This document shows positions 39,763 through 49,350 of a stretch of DNA of 64,000 nt, piece by piece. Position 1 is the stretch's first letter. Each line of letters starts with the position of its first letter. Location: contig NZ_JAATJL010000001.1 in NCBI RefSeq assembly GCF_011927905.1, forward strand, positions 434,001 to 498,000, written 5' to 3'. The notes under the pieces were generated by a model, which saw only the letters and a program-made list of their open reading frames with translations, made no database searches and was not told where the DNA came from. Made by a program: the position numbers and the translations under genes. Origin of the DNA: Arthrobacter pigmenti (GTDB taxonomy: Bacteria > Actinomycetota > Actinomycetes > Actinomycetales > Micrococcaceae).

Positions 39763-41247
39763 CTAGCGCCGGGCGGCGCCCGGAGTCCTTACCGTGAGCT
39801 CGACGGGCCCGGTAACAGAGGTGCCGTGCGCATTCGAGAAGACAGCCCGCACCAGCAAGCCGTCCTGTTCCGTAGCCAGGTGCTTCAGTGTCAGCTGCGA
39901 ACGCCGCAACCCGTCGCGGGCATTCAGAGTCTGCGGCTGGTCTTCCACACGTTGCCACGTCGCGCCGTCGTCGGCAGATGTCTCCCACTTCGCCACCGGC
40001 GCTGGAGTGCCGGACGCCTCCGCCCGGAACGTCGCCTTACCCCCCACGACGGCGGCAGCCGGCTTGGGCGCGATGGTCGTCGCGGGAACGTCCACCGTTT
40101 GGTTGAAGTCGGGCCAACCGTCTACCCAGTTGATCTTCTGAAGTCCCAGGGTGGGGAAGAAGGGGATGCCCTCGTTCGCGCCGTCGTAATAGTGGAAGGC
40201 AAGATAGTCACCGAACACGGACTGGCCACCTGGACCGGTGATGGCGCCGTGTGCATCGAACACCACGGTTCCGCCGCCGCCGAACATGTCGCGGCCTTCC
40301 TTGTCGAGGTACGGACCCTTGACGGACTTGGACCGCCCGACCGCGATCTTGTAGGTCGAGTCGCCGCCCCGGCAGCAGGAATCAAAGGATACGAAGAGGT
40401 AGTAGTAGTCGCCCTTCTTCATGATGTACGGTGCCTCGATGGGATTGCCCGGCATGAACCGGTCGGCGATATCTACCGTTTGGGACTGCCAATTCTGCAC
40501 CGGCTTGCCGCTTGGCCACTCGATCGGAACCAGGAAGATCCCGTACCAGAACGAGCCGATCGCCATGTACGGCTTGCCGTCCTCGCCTTCGACAATCCCG
40601 GCGTCGATCGCATTGAACGTCTTCCCGGAGTTGTTCGGATCAAGCCCCGTCACCGGAGAGGAGACCACCAGCCCCTGATCCACCCACTCGTAGTCCGGAT
40701 CCTCAGGATCGAGAGTGGTGTTGGTCGCGAGCGCGGTCAGGGAGTTGTTGCCGCCAAAGCGGGAAGCGGAGTAGTAGAGGTAGAAGGTGCCGTCGTTTTC
40801 GTGGATTTCGGGTGCCCAGAGGTTCCCGGGCAGAGCTCCGTCGGAGAAGTGCTCGTCGATCCAGGCCGGAATCCGGTCCCACACGGTACCGGTGTACTCC
40901 CATGTGGTTCCCTCGTCATGCGAGGTCCAGATTTGGATGGTTCCACCGTTCTCGCGATTGACCAGACCGGTTGAGTAGACGTACCAGGTGCCGTCGTCGT
41001 CGATAATCAGGGCGGGATCGTGAATTGGTGAGGTCTGGCCGACCACGGACTTTCCGCCGGGAAGGTCCGTGGTGAACGGTTTGCCCTGGGCTGTCCAGCT
41101 TTGCGGAGAGCCAGCCTGGTTTTCGGCCTGTACGGGCGGCGCGGTTGCGGTGCCCGTGACAATCAGTCCGAGGCTGACACCGACGGCGGCAAGTGCTGTT
41201 GCTGTTCTGGTTCGTAGACGGGATAGCGGTGATCGTGACGCGGTCAT
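39763..41247 (-). CDS. Secreted GH43 arabinanase with C-terminal Ig-like domain
   Basis: A 494-residue exported enzyme. A Sec signal (Arg-rich start, LAAVGVSLGLIVTGTATA) is followed by a five-bladed GH43 domain (about 60-365) with the catalytic base in HDPALI, FNAIDAGIV for the pKa-modulating Asp, and IEAPYI for the acid Glu. An Ig-like module (about 370-494; WETSADDGATWQRV, QLTLKHLA) ends it. It likely cuts arabinan backbones outside the cell. ATG 41247 follows GAAAGGACC; a longer frame to 41343 would hide the signal peptide. It is close in sequence to the lipoprotein GH43 at 48354. Confidence 0.87.
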   Translation of the reverse strand: MTASRSPLSRLRTRTATALAAVGVSLGLIVTGTATAPPVQAENQAGSPQSWTAQGKPFTTDLPGGKSVVGQTSPIHDPALIIDDDGTWYVYSTGLVNRENGGTIQIWTSHDEGTTWEYTGTVWDRIPAWIDEHFSDGALPGNLWAPEIHENDGTFYLYYSASRFGGNNSLTALATNTTLDPEDPDYEWVDQGLVVSSPVTGLDPNNSGKTFNAIDAGIVEGEDGKPYMAIGSFWYGIFLVPIEWPSGKPVQNWQSQTVDIADRFMPGNPIEAPYIMKKGDYYYLFVSFDSCCRGGDSTYKIAVGRSKSVKGPYLDKEGRDMFGGGGTVVFDAHGAITGPGGQSVFGDYLAFHYYDGANEGIPFFPTLGLQKINWVDGWPDFNQTVDVPATTIAPKPAAAVVGGKATFRAEASGTPAPVAKWETSADDGATWQRVEDQPQTLNARDGLRRSQLTLKHLATEQDGLLVRAVFSNAHGTSVTGPVELTVRTPGAARR

Positions 41248-41302
41248 CACGGTCCTTTCCGGTCGGGAGACTGAAGGATGGGTGGCTTTTGCGCAATATT
41301 TA

Positions 41303-41343
41303 CAACGTTGAAAAATATGGCATGGGTCACGATCAGTCGTCAA
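41303..41343 (-). promoter_or_regulatory. Promoter and operator of the secreted GH43 gene
   Basis: On the minus strand TTGACG (41338-41343), 18 bp, and CATATT (41314-41319) make a good promoter, immediately followed by TTTCAACGTTGTAAA. Its CAACGTTG core is at 41303-41310. A LacI-type repressor there would block the start site. Confidence 0.65.
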
Positions 41344-41428
41344 GGGGGTGGCTTGAGCTCTTCGGCTAAAGCGTTCGAAAAAAGTTGTGCCGGCCTTATT
41401 GACGGCTCCGTGTGATCTATGTCATTGT

Positions 41429-41460
41429 GATTTGCAACGTTGTAATCAACGTTGCAAATC
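41429..41460 (+). promoter_or_regulatory. Tandem LacI-type operator before the arabinan transporter
   Basis: GATTTGCAACGTTG (41429-41442), TAAT, and CAACGTTGCAAATC (41447-41460) form a 14-bp perfect inverted repeat. It contains two CAACGTTG cores 12 bp apart, 70 bp before the binding-protein start. Such a double site allows cooperative binding or looping with the site at 41303. Binding by the LacI protein at 38566 is inferred. Confidence 0.68.
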
Positions 41461-41528
41461 GACTTTCCACCCAGCCCGGCTGGTGTCTTACTTACGGATC
41501 TCCAACCTCTAACCGAAAGGACCACGTG

Positions 41529-42866
41529 ATGATGAAGTCACGTTCCATCGTTAAAACCATTGCAGCAACTGCGGCAGCAGGCCTACTGCTCAGCGGTTGT
41601 TCGGCTGCGGCAAGCAACGACGACGGCGAGAAGAGCCTCACGTTCATGTACCGGGGCGGGCCGGACGACAAAAAGGCCTACGAGCAGGCAGTTTCGCAGT
41701 TCGAGCAGGACAACGGTGTTGAGGTCGAAATGATCCAGACCACAGCCGACCAGTACAGCACCAAGCTGAAAGCCGCGATCTCGGGGCGCCAGATCCCTGA
41801 CGTCTTCTACATCAGCCCCGGCGAGGTCCAGGCCTACGTGAAGAACGGCATCATCAAAGACATCACCGAGCACGTCGAAGGCTCTGCGAACATCGACCTG
41901 GAGAACATCTGGGATTACGGCGTGGACAGTTACCGCTTCGACGGTGAGCTGACCGGACAGGGTGCAATCTATGCCCTACCCAAGGACGTCGGCCCGTTCT
42001 CCTTCGGCTACAACAAGACGATGTTCGAGGAAGCAGGCATCCCGCTTCCCGATCCGGAGAAGCCGTACACCATGGAGGAGTTCGTCGACGTCGCCAAACA
42101 GCTCACAAAGGACACCAACGACGACGGCAAGCTCGACCAGTGGGGCACCGGTCTGAACGTTATGTGGAACCTGCCGGCCTTCGTCTGGTCGAACGGGGGT
42201 TCCTGGCTGAATGAGGACCGCACACAGGTGACCATAGACACCCCGGAGTTCACCGAAGCGCTTCAATGGTTCGCTGATCTGCAGAACGAACACAAGGTCA
42301 CACCATCCGCAGGGGAAGCCCAGACCCTCGACACCTACCAGCGGTGGATGAAAGGTGAGATCGGGTTCTTCCCCGTAGGGCCCTGGGACCTCGCCACCTA
42401 CGAGGACCTGCCCTTCGAATATGACCTGATCCCTTACCCCGTGGGTGCCACAGGTGAAACCGCGACGTACACCGGGACGCTGGGCATCGCCGTCGCCAAC
42501 TCCACCGAGCACCCGGAGGAGGCAGCCAAACTGGCAACCTACCTCTCGGCTAACGAGGAAGCGCAGCAGACCCTTACCGATGCGGGCGTCCAGATTCCGA
42601 ACCTCGAGGACATGGCCGAGGAATGGGCACAGGATGAAAGTACGAAGCCGGCCAACAAGGAGGAGTTCCTCCAGATTGTTCGGGAATACGGGCGGCCGCT
42701 GCCGGGAGACCTGACCTACAACGCCGAGTGGTACAACGAATTCTTCACGAATATCCAGCCGGTCCTGGACGGAGAGAAGACCGCTGAAGAGTACGTCAAG
42801 GAAGCTCAGCCCAAGATGCAGCAGTTCCTCGACTCGGCCAACCAGCAGGCCGGCATCGGCGGTTAG
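41529..42866 (+). CDS. ABC binding lipoprotein for arabino-oligosaccharides
   Basis: A 445-residue solute-binding lipoprotein (lipobox LSGC, about Cys22), family 1. Segments [41 protein letters not shown] and [18 protein letters not shown] are typical of oligosaccharide binders. Start ATG 41529 follows GAAAGGACC, the same leader sequence as the divergent GH43 gene; ATG 41532 also fits. Two permease genes follow at once. Its location among arabinan hydrolases suggests arabino-oligosaccharides as ligand. Confidence 0.89.
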   Translation: MMKSRSIVKTIAATAAAGLLLSGCSAAASNDDGEKSLTFMYRGGPDDKKAYEQAVSQFEQDNGVEVEMIQTTADQYSTKLKAAISGRQIPDVFYISPGEVQAYVKNGIIKDITEHVEGSANIDLENIWDYGVDSYRFDGELTGQGAIYALPKDVGPFSFGYNKTMFEEAGIPLPDPEKPYTMEEFVDVAKQLTKDTNDDGKLDQWGTGLNVMWNLPAFVWSNGGSWLNEDRTQVTIDTPEFTEALQWFADLQNEHKVTPSAGEAQTLDTYQRWMKGEIGFFPVGPWDLATYEDLPFEYDLIPYPVGATGETATYTGTLGIAVANSTEHPEEAAKLATYLSANEEAQQTLTDAGVQIPNLEDMAEEWAQDESTKPANKEEFLQIVREYGRPLPGDLTYNAEWYNEFFTNIQPVLDGEKTAEEYVKEAQPKMQQFLDSANQQAGIGG

Positions 42867-42867
42867 C

Positions 42868-43767
42868 ATGTCCACCATCACGCGCCGTTCCCGGCTCCAC
42901 CGGCAGGAGCACCTGACCGCGCTGGCATTCGTTGCCCTGCCGGTGATCGGGTTCCTGCTCTTCACCCTCTACCCGTTGCTGTTTTCCATCTACGCCTCCT
43001 TCACCAACTGGAACGGGCTGACCGCGCCGGTGTTCAGCGGGCTCGACAACTATGTGGCCATGTTCAAGGATCCCTACTTCCTCGAAGCCATGTACAACAC
43101 CTTCTTCCTGATGATCGGGATACCGATCGGCCTTGCCATCTCCCTGGCCCTGGCCCTCGCGATGAACCGGAAGATGCGTGGGTCCACGTTCTTCCGGACG
43201 GTGTACTACGTGCCGGTGATTTCCTCGATCGCGGCCGTGGCAATCCTCTGGCAGTGGGCCTTCAACGGGGACTTCGGACTCATCAATCAGGTGCTGGCAC
43301 TGGTCGGAATCGACGGCCCCAACTGGCTGCAGGACACCGCAACAGTAAAGCCGGCACTGATCATCATGGCCATCTGGAAGGGCCTCGGGTTCTCGATGCT
43401 CCTGTACCTGGCGGCCCTCCAATCGGTGCCCCGGCATCTCTACGAGGCGGCGGCCCTCGACGGCGCCGGTGCCTGGCAGCAGTTCCGCCACATCACTGTT
43501 CCGATGGTCCGTCCGGTCACGTTCTTCCTGGTGGTGACGAGTGTCATCGCCGGATCCCAGGTGTTCGTTGAAATCAACATCATGACACCCACCGGTGGCC
43601 CTGAGTTTTCCTCGGCCACCATCGTTTGGTACATCTGGCAGAAGGCCTTCGACAACCTGCAAATGGGCTATGCCTCTGCAATGTCGATAATCCTCGGCCT
43701 CATGGTGTTCCTTATTACCTTCATCCAGTTCCGGCTCAACCGCCGCAACCAGTTCTCGATCGACTGA
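42868..43767 (+). CDS. Arabino-oligosaccharide ABC permease 1
   Basis: A 299-residue MalF-type permease with six helices and the EAA loop EAAALDGAGAWQQFRHITVP (about 190-209). It starts one base after the binding-protein stop. It would form the membrane channel with permease 2. No ATPase gene is present in the locus, so a shared multi-sugar ATPase is expected. Confidence 0.9.
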   Translation: MSTITRRSRLHRQEHLTALAFVALPVIGFLLFTLYPLLFSIYASFTNWNGLTAPVFSGLDNYVAMFKDPYFLEAMYNTFFLMIGIPIGLAISLALALAMNRKMRGSTFFRTVYYVPVISSIAAVAILWQWAFNGDFGLINQVLALVGIDGPNWLQDTATVKPALIIMAIWKGLGFSMLLYLAALQSVPRHLYEAAALDGAGAWQQFRHITVPMVRPVTFFLVVTSVIAGSQVFVEINIMTPTGGPEFSSATIVWYIWQKAFDNLQMGYASAMSIILGLMVFLITFIQFRLNRRNQFSID

Positions 43768-43778
43768 GGCAGGTCACC

Positions 43779-44732
43779 ATGTCCTCCCAACGCGTCCTAC
43801 CCTCGCCACCCTTGAAGCCGGAGTCGGAGATTCCGGACAGCAAAACCGCGCGAGCGCAGTCCGAGGCGCCGAACCCGCGTCGAGCACCGTCGTCGGCCCG
43901 GCGGCGCCATAGTCTCGGCAATCTCATCGTCACTATCGTGCTTTCCCTCGGCGCGGTTGTGATGGTTGCCCCGCTGCTATGGACCTTCTCGACGTCGCTG
44001 AAGACCCAGGAGGGAGTTTTCGCCCTTCCGCCGCAGTGGATACCGGATCCCGTGGTGTGGGACAACTACCTGCGCATCTGGACCGCCGGCCCGTTGCTGA
44101 CGGGCATCCAGAACAGCCTGATCGTCGCATGCACGGTCACGATCGCAGGGACCCTATTTTCCGCACTGGCTTCCTTTGCCTTCGCGAAGATGCGGATGCC
44201 CTACAAGAACGTGATCTTCCTCAGCCTGCTGGCTGCGCTGATGGTGCCGTTTCCCACCCTGATGATCCCGCAGTTCACCATGTTCGCGAGCATCGGGTGG
44301 GTGGACACGCTGCTGCCGCTGATCGTGCCGTTCGTCTTCGGCAACATCATCATGATCTTCTTCCTGCGGCAGTACCTGACTTCGGTTCCCGACTCGATCA
44401 TCGAGGCCGCGCGGATTGACGGTGCCTCGTTCCTGCAGATCTTCTTCCGGCTGATTCTTCCGGTGATCAAGCCGGCGATCGCGGCGCAGTTCATCCTCTG
44501 GTTCATGGCGGTCTGGAATGACTACCTTGCGCCGATCATCTATTTGAACAGCCCCGAGGTACAGACCCTGCAGCTGGTCATCGCAAACTTCAATGCCCAG
44601 TACGCCATCCAGACCGATTACCCGCTGATCATGGCGGCATCCTTCGTGGCACTGCTTCCGGTGCTGATCGTATTCGTCATCTTCCAGCGCCAGATCATCG
44701 AGTCGATCGCGCTCACCGGATCCAAGGGCTGA
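43779..44732 (+). CDS. Arabino-oligosaccharide ABC permease 2
   Basis: A 317-residue MalG-type permease with a Pro/Ser/Arg-rich N-terminal tail (about 1-45), six helices and the EAA loop EAARIDGASFLQIFFRLILP. ATG 43779 lies 11 bp after permease 1, with GAGGCAGG as RBS; the longer frame inside permease 1 is rejected. The cytoplasmic GH43 gene follows 3 bp after the stop, tying import to hydrolysis. Confidence 0.9.
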   Translation: MSSQRVLPSPPLKPESEIPDSKTARAQSEAPNPRRAPSSARRRHSLGNLIVTIVLSLGAVVMVAPLLWTFSTSLKTQEGVFALPPQWIPDPVVWDNYLRIWTAGPLLTGIQNSLIVACTVTIAGTLFSALASFAFAKMRMPYKNVIFLSLLAALMVPFPTLMIPQFTMFASIGWVDTLLPLIVPFVFGNIIMIFFLRQYLTSVPDSIIEAARIDGASFLQIFFRLILPVIKPAIAAQFILWFMAVWNDYLAPIIYLNSPEVQTLQLVIANFNAQYAIQTDYPLIMAASFVALLPVLIVFVIFQRQIIESIALTGSKG

Positions 44733-44735
44733 ACC

Positions 44736-46046
44736 ATGACCCTGCTCAGCAGCCTGCAGCCGGTTCCGGTCGGCGCGCCGGAGACGTGGGGCGCCCGCCA
44801 CGCGCATGATCCCACGGTGGTGCGCGACGACGATGGCACCTACTACATGTTCTCCACCGACGCCGTTGCGAACTGCGGTGAGATCCCCGCCGGCGTGCAC
44901 GTCCGTACATCACCCGACCTGGTGGAGTGGGCCTACTGCGGGACCGCTCTCGACGGGGTTCCCGCCCCGGCCTTCGCGTGGAGCGGCGCCAAGGGGCTCT
45001 GGGCGCCGGAGGTGGTGCGCTGGCCCGTACCTGCGGGCCAGACGCGCTGGCACATGTACTACTCTGCCTCCACCTTCGGCTCCAACACGTCCGCGATCGG
45101 CTTGGCCGTGGCACCCACGCCGTCCGGGCCCTGGACCGATCAGGGGCTGGTGGTCCGCACGAAGGCAGGACGGGACACCCAGAATGCCATCGACGCCGCG
45201 GTCACCTTCGACTCCGACGGGCTTCCCTGGCTGACCTACGGCTCCTTCTTCTCGGGCATCCACACGCTGCGCCTCGACGCCGTAACCGGGCATCCGGTCA
45301 AGGAAGGCAGCCTCGGAACCTGTATTGCGCGCCGGCCTTCATCGGTTGACCGCGCAATTGAGGGAGCGTTCGTCCAGTACCGGGGTTCATCGGATAAGTA
45401 CATTCTCTTCGCCTCCTACGACTCCCTGTTCAACACCTACAACGTCCGGGTTGCCATCGCGGACGCCATGACGGGGCCATACCGCGACGCGACCGGTGCG
45501 GAGATGACCGACGCCGAAACCGCCCCGCACATGGTGGGCACCAAGATTCTCGGTAGCTACCGGTTCGACGGCGACACCGCCTGGCTGGCGCCCGGCCACA
45601 ATTCGATCCTCACTGTGCCAACCCACGACGGCGAGGATCAGTTCATGGTGCACCACGTCCGGTTCGTCGAGGATCCCAGCCAGCACGTGGTTCAGCTGCG
45701 CCGGGTGTTTTTCACCGCCGGCGGCTGGCCCGTCGTTTCTCCACAGCCGTACGCCGGCCCCGCGAGTGAGCGGCTGGACGCTCCCGTCCCGGTCAGCGGC
45801 ACGTGGCGCGTACTGCGCTTCGACCCCTCGTCCACCGATCTGGTCGAGGCTGCGCCCACATCAGTGCACGACGACGCCGCGGCCACCTCCGCGGGCCAGC
45901 CACGGCAAGTCCGGCTCGCGGTCGGGGAATCGGTTCTTGACGCGGTGGTCTTCGGTTCCTGGGACTTCTCGCGGAATCGGCGGGCGCTGTCCTTCAGCGG
46001 CATCGGCGCGGACGGCGTCGTGTACAGCGGAACCCAGGGAGCATGA
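44736..46046 (+). CDS. Cytoplasmic GH43 arabinosidase/arabinanase
   Basis: A 436-residue GH43 enzyme without a signal peptide. The catalytic carboxylates sit in HAHDPTVV, NAIDAAV and AIEGAF. After the beta-propeller (about 1-320), a C-terminal beta-rich domain of about 110 residues (SERLDAPVPVSGTWRVLRFDPSS) resembles the lipocalin-like domain attached to some arabinanases. It likely hydrolyses imported arabino-oligosaccharides. It is 3 bp after permease 2 and overlaps the DUF624 gene by 4 bases. Confidence 0.87.
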   Translation: MTLLSSLQPVPVGAPETWGARHAHDPTVVRDDDGTYYMFSTDAVANCGEIPAGVHVRTSPDLVEWAYCGTALDGVPAPAFAWSGAKGLWAPEVVRWPVPAGQTRWHMYYSASTFGSNTSAIGLAVAPTPSGPWTDQGLVVRTKAGRDTQNAIDAAVTFDSDGLPWLTYGSFFSGIHTLRLDAVTGHPVKEGSLGTCIARRPSSVDRAIEGAFVQYRGSSDKYILFASYDSLFNTYNVRVAIADAMTGPYRDATGAEMTDAETAPHMVGTKILGSYRFDGDTAWLAPGHNSILTVPTHDGEDQFMVHHVRFVEDPSQHVVQLRRVFFTAGGWPVVSPQPYAGPASERLDAPVPVSGTWRVLRFDPSSTDLVEAAPTSVHDDAAATSAGQPRQVRLAVGESVLDAVVFGSWDFSRNRRALSFSGIGADGVVYSGTQGA

Positions 46047-46735
46047 ACATGACTGAATACCCCGGCTGGGCCGGCCGCCTGATGGACTGGTTGCGTTTCG
46101 GTATGCAGCTTGTCCTGTTGAACCTGCTTTTCCTGGCCGGAACGTTCGCCGGGCTCGGAATCTTCGGATTGTTCCCCTCCGCGGTGGCAACCACCGTGCT
46201 GCTGGCCCGCCTCCGCTCAGGTGATCCGGGAGACCGGCTGATCAGCGACTACCTGACCGCCTACCGAGCCCAGTTCATCCATGCCAACAAGGTGGGCAGC
46301 CTCTTCTGGCTGGCAGCCCTGCTCGCCGTGGCGAACGCCAGGCTGGTCTTCGACCCGGCATGGACCCATCCCGCCTGGCTGTTCCTCAGCGTCGTCGCAA
46401 TCATCGCGTCGGTGACTGTGGGGGTGTCGGCGGCTGCCGCCGTCGTCGTCTGTTCCCGCTACCGCGACACGGTGCGCCGGACCTGGCGGTTGGCCCTGAT
46501 ACTTCCGCTGGCATCGCCGGTCATGACGATTACCTGGCTGGTTTCGCTCGGCGCGCTCGGTGTCCTGTTCGCAGGGGTGGGTGCGCTGGTTCCGCTGGTG
46601 GGGGCGTCGCTGCCGCTGCTGGTGTCCGGCGTCGTCATTGGCCACCGCCTGGGCGCGCTGCTACCGAACGACGACGGCGCTGACGCCGCCGACCAGCCGC
46701 CCGGGAGGTCGCACCAGCTGACAATAGCCGCCTAG
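46043..46735 (+). CDS. DUF624 (YesL-like) membrane protein
   Basis: A 230-residue membrane protein with about five helices, opening with WAGRLMDWLRFGMQLVLLNLLFLAGTFAGLG and then the family-typical FPSAVATTVLLARL. DUF624 genes occur in many carbohydrate ABC transporter operons of Gram-positives and may aid the transporter; the role is not proven. ATG 46043 overlaps the GH43 stop. Confidence 0.85.
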   Translation: MNMTEYPGWAGRLMDWLRFGMQLVLLNLLFLAGTFAGLGIFGLFPSAVATTVLLARLRSGDPGDRLISDYLTAYRAQFIHANKVGSLFWLAALLAVANARLVFDPAWTHPAWLFLSVVAIIASVTVGVSAAAAVVVCSRYRDTVRRTWRLALILPLASPVMTITWLVSLGALGVLFAGVGALVPLVGASLPLLVSGVVIGHRLGALLPNDDGADAADQPPGRSHQLTIAA

Positions 46736-46788
46736 TTTCCCTTCCTCATTGCCTGCTTCACCCATTTGATAGAAAAGGATCAACACCC

Positions 46789-48354
46789 GTGACCACCACC
46801 ATCACCTCCGACCCAACGGCGGCCACGACACCCGAGGGCAACGACCTTCCGGTTGTAGCGCCGACCACCATCCGGATTGACCGGTCAGCAATTGTGGCCC
46901 CCATCAGCCGCAGGATCTTTGGCTCCTTCGTGGAACACCTTGGACGCTGCGTCTACGACGGCATTTATGAGCCAGGGCACCCAACGGCCAACGAGGACGG
47001 CTTCCGCCAGGACGTCATCGAACTCGTTAGGGAACTGGGGTCCACCACCATTCGCTACCCGGGCGGCAACTTCGTGTCCGGCTACCGCTGGGAAGACGGC
47101 GTCGGCCCCCGCGAAAACCGGCCTGTCCGACGCGACCTTGCCTGGCATTCCATCGAAACGAACCAGGTTGGCCTTGACGAGTTTGCCCGCTGGTGCAAGC
47201 TGACCGATTCCGAGCTGATGATGGCCGTGAATCTTGGAACACGAGGCATCGAAGCTGCCCTTGACCTGCTCGAATACACCAACCACCCCGCCGGTACCGC
47301 CCTGAGCGAGCAGCGCATCGCCAACGGCGTGAAAGAGCCCTACAACATCCGTATGTGGTGTCTCGGGAACGAGATGGACGGGCCGTGGCAGATCGGCCAC
47401 ATGTCCGCAGAGGACTACGGCAAGCTGGCCGCCCGGACCGCCGCGGCGATGAAGACTGCCGACAAGAACCTGGAACTGGTTGTCTGCGGATCCTCGGGCT
47501 CCTCCATGCCGACCTTCGGCGAATGGGAGCGGGTAGTCCTGGAGCAGAGCTACGACTACGTGGACTACATCTCCTGCCACGCCTATTATCAGGAACGCGA
47601 TGGAGACCTGAGTTCGTACCTTGCTTCTTCCCTGGACATGCAATATTTCATCGAGACGGTTGTTGCTACAGCGGACCATGTGAAGCACAAGCTGAAGAGC
47701 AAGAAGACCATCAAGCTCTCCTTCGATGAGTGGAACATCTGGTACCTCGACGAGCACCAGGCATCGGACGAAGTGAATGACGCGTGGCGTGCGGCACCCC
47801 GTCAGCTTGAGGACACGTACTCGGTCGCCGACGCCGTGGTCTTCGGTAATCTGCTCATCACGCTGCTCAAGAACCATGACCGTGTGGCCTCGGCATCGCT
47901 CGCCCAGTTGGTCAACGTGATAGCGCCGATCATGACCGAGCCCGGTGGCGACACCTGGCGGCAGACCACGTTCTTCCCCTTCTCAGTCACATCCCGGTTG
48001 GCGAAGGGCGAGGTGCTCCGTCCGCAGATCGATGCCGGAACCTACCCGACGAAGGTCTACGGGGACGCTCCGCTGGTTGATGCCGTGGCAACTGTCGACG
48101 CCGGACACTCCGCACTGTTCCTGGTGAACCGGAGCCAGACGGATTCCATCGATGTCTCAATTGATGTGAAGGATCTGGGAGCGCACACCATCACGGAGGC
48201 GGTGACACTTCACGACGAGGATGTATATGCAAAGAACACCCTGGAAAACCAGGACAGGGTGCAGCTGAAGCAGCTGCAGGGAGCAGTGCTCGAGAACGGC
48301 ATGCTGACGGTGACGCTGCCTCCGGTTTCCTGGTCGGCGCTCGCGCTCGCGTAG
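46789..48354 (+). CDS. abfA: GH51 alpha-L-arabinofuranosidase
   Basis: A 521-residue cytoplasmic enzyme. The acid/base Glu195 is in CLGNEMDG and the nucleophile Glu314 in SFDEWNIWY; RIFGSFVEHLGRCVYDGIY and RYPGGNFVSGYRWEDG are family blocks. A beta-sandwich domain (about 390-521) completes it. It releases L-arabinose from alpha-linked arabinofuranosides. GTG 46789 follows AAAAGGATC. About 25 Thr/Ala-rich residues precede the catalytic domain and look disordered. The following GH43 start overlaps its stop. Confidence 0.93.
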   Translation: MTTTITSDPTAATTPEGNDLPVVAPTTIRIDRSAIVAPISRRIFGSFVEHLGRCVYDGIYEPGHPTANEDGFRQDVIELVRELGSTTIRYPGGNFVSGYRWEDGVGPRENRPVRRDLAWHSIETNQVGLDEFARWCKLTDSELMMAVNLGTRGIEAALDLLEYTNHPAGTALSEQRIANGVKEPYNIRMWCLGNEMDGPWQIGHMSAEDYGKLAARTAAAMKTADKNLELVVCGSSGSSMPTFGEWERVVLEQSYDYVDYISCHAYYQERDGDLSSYLASSLDMQYFIETVVATADHVKHKLKSKKTIKLSFDEWNIWYLDEHQASDEVNDAWRAAPRQLEDTYSVADAVVFGNLLITLLKNHDRVASASLAQLVNVIAPIMTEPGGDTWRQTTFFPFSVTSRLAKGEVLRPQIDAGTYPTKVYGDAPLVDAVATVDAGHSALFLVNRSQTDSIDVSIDVKDLGAHTITEAVTLHDEDVYAKNTLENQDRVQLKQLQGAVLENGMLTVTLPPVSWSALALA

Positions 48355-49346
48355 TGGATATCCGCAGAGCGGCACTGCCCGCCATTCTTTTCGCCTCGGC
48401 GCTGGGGATGGCGGGCTGTGCCGCACCGCAGGGGGAGTGGGAGCTGACCGGCGACTACTTCACGCACGACCCCGCGCTGGTAGCCGGCGACGAGGGCGAG
48501 GACTGGTTCGTCTACTCAACCGGTAACGGACAGGTGGCGGACGGCGGTATCCAGATCCGCCGCTCGACCGACGGACTGCACTGGGAGTACGCCGGCGAAG
48601 TATGGCAGGAGAAGCCTGACTGGGTGGTCGACGCTGTGCCCGGCGCCGACAATCTGTGGGCGCCGGAGCTCTACGAGCATGAGGGCACCTGGTATCTGTA
48701 CTACTCGGCCTCCACGTTCGGGAAGAATGACTCCTCGATCGGCCTGGCAACGAACACCACCCTTGATCCGGATGATCCCGCGTATGAATGGGTGGATCAG
48801 GGCGAAGTGATCAACTCTGACGGTAAGGACTTCAACGCAATTGATCCCGGAATCGTCGAGGATGAGAACGGGACACCCTGGCTGAGCTTCGGTTCCTTCT
48901 GGGGTGGGCTGCAACTGGTTGAGCTGCAATGGCCGTCCGGGCTGGTGGCTGAGGGCGCCACCCCGGCGACCATAGCTGACCGGCAGTCTCCGCCCAACGC
49001 CATCGAAGCGCCGTACATCCTGCCGCGCGAGGGGTACTACTACCTCTTTGTGTCGAAGGATTTCTGCTGCCAGGGAGTCCAGAGTACGTACAACATGGCG
49101 GTGGGCCGGTCAGAGAACGTCGCCGGCCCCTACCTGGACCGGAACGGCGTACCAATGCTGGAGGACGGTGGTACCGAACTGCTCGCCTCCAACGGACCCC
49201 GGATAGGGCCGGGCGGTCAGTCCGTATCCGACGGCGTGCTGGCCTTCCACTACTATGACGAAGCACTTGATGGCGCGTTCCGGCTCGGCCTGATTCCGCT
49301 GACCTGGGAAGCCGGCTGGCCCGAAGCGCGCTGGGAAGACGAGTAG
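48354..49346 (+). CDS. Lipid-anchored GH43 arabinanase
   Basis: A 330-residue GH43 lipoprotein. The signal peptide ends at lipobox MAGC (about Cys22), and the catalytic residues are in THDPALV, FNAIDPGIV and IEAPYI. It is one blade-set long without extra domains. Shared stretches (NAIDPGIVEDENG, IEAPYILPREGYYYLFVS, CC...STYNMAVGRS) show it is a paralogue of the secreted GH43 at 39763. Membrane anchoring would trim arabinan near the importer. GTG 48354 overlaps the GH51 stop (TAGTG). Confidence 0.87.
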   Translation: MDIRRAALPAILFASALGMAGCAAPQGEWELTGDYFTHDPALVAGDEGEDWFVYSTGNGQVADGGIQIRRSTDGLHWEYAGEVWQEKPDWVVDAVPGADNLWAPELYEHEGTWYLYYSASTFGKNDSSIGLATNTTLDPDDPAYEWVDQGEVINSDGKDFNAIDPGIVEDENGTPWLSFGSFWGGLQLVELQWPSGLVAEGATPATIADRQSPPNAIEAPYILPREGYYYLFVSKDFCCQGVQSTYNMAVGRSENVAGPYLDRNGVPMLEDGGTELLASNGPRIGPGGQSVSDGVLAFHYYDEALDGAFRLGLIPLTWEAGWPEARWEDE

Positions 49347-49350
49347 ACGC

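Noticed and set aside
38887..40974. 695-codon plus-strand frame across lacI and GH43
   Set aside because: It is antisense to two clear genes, lacks an RBS and is rich in His/Gln/Arg low-complexity sequence typical of antisense frames.
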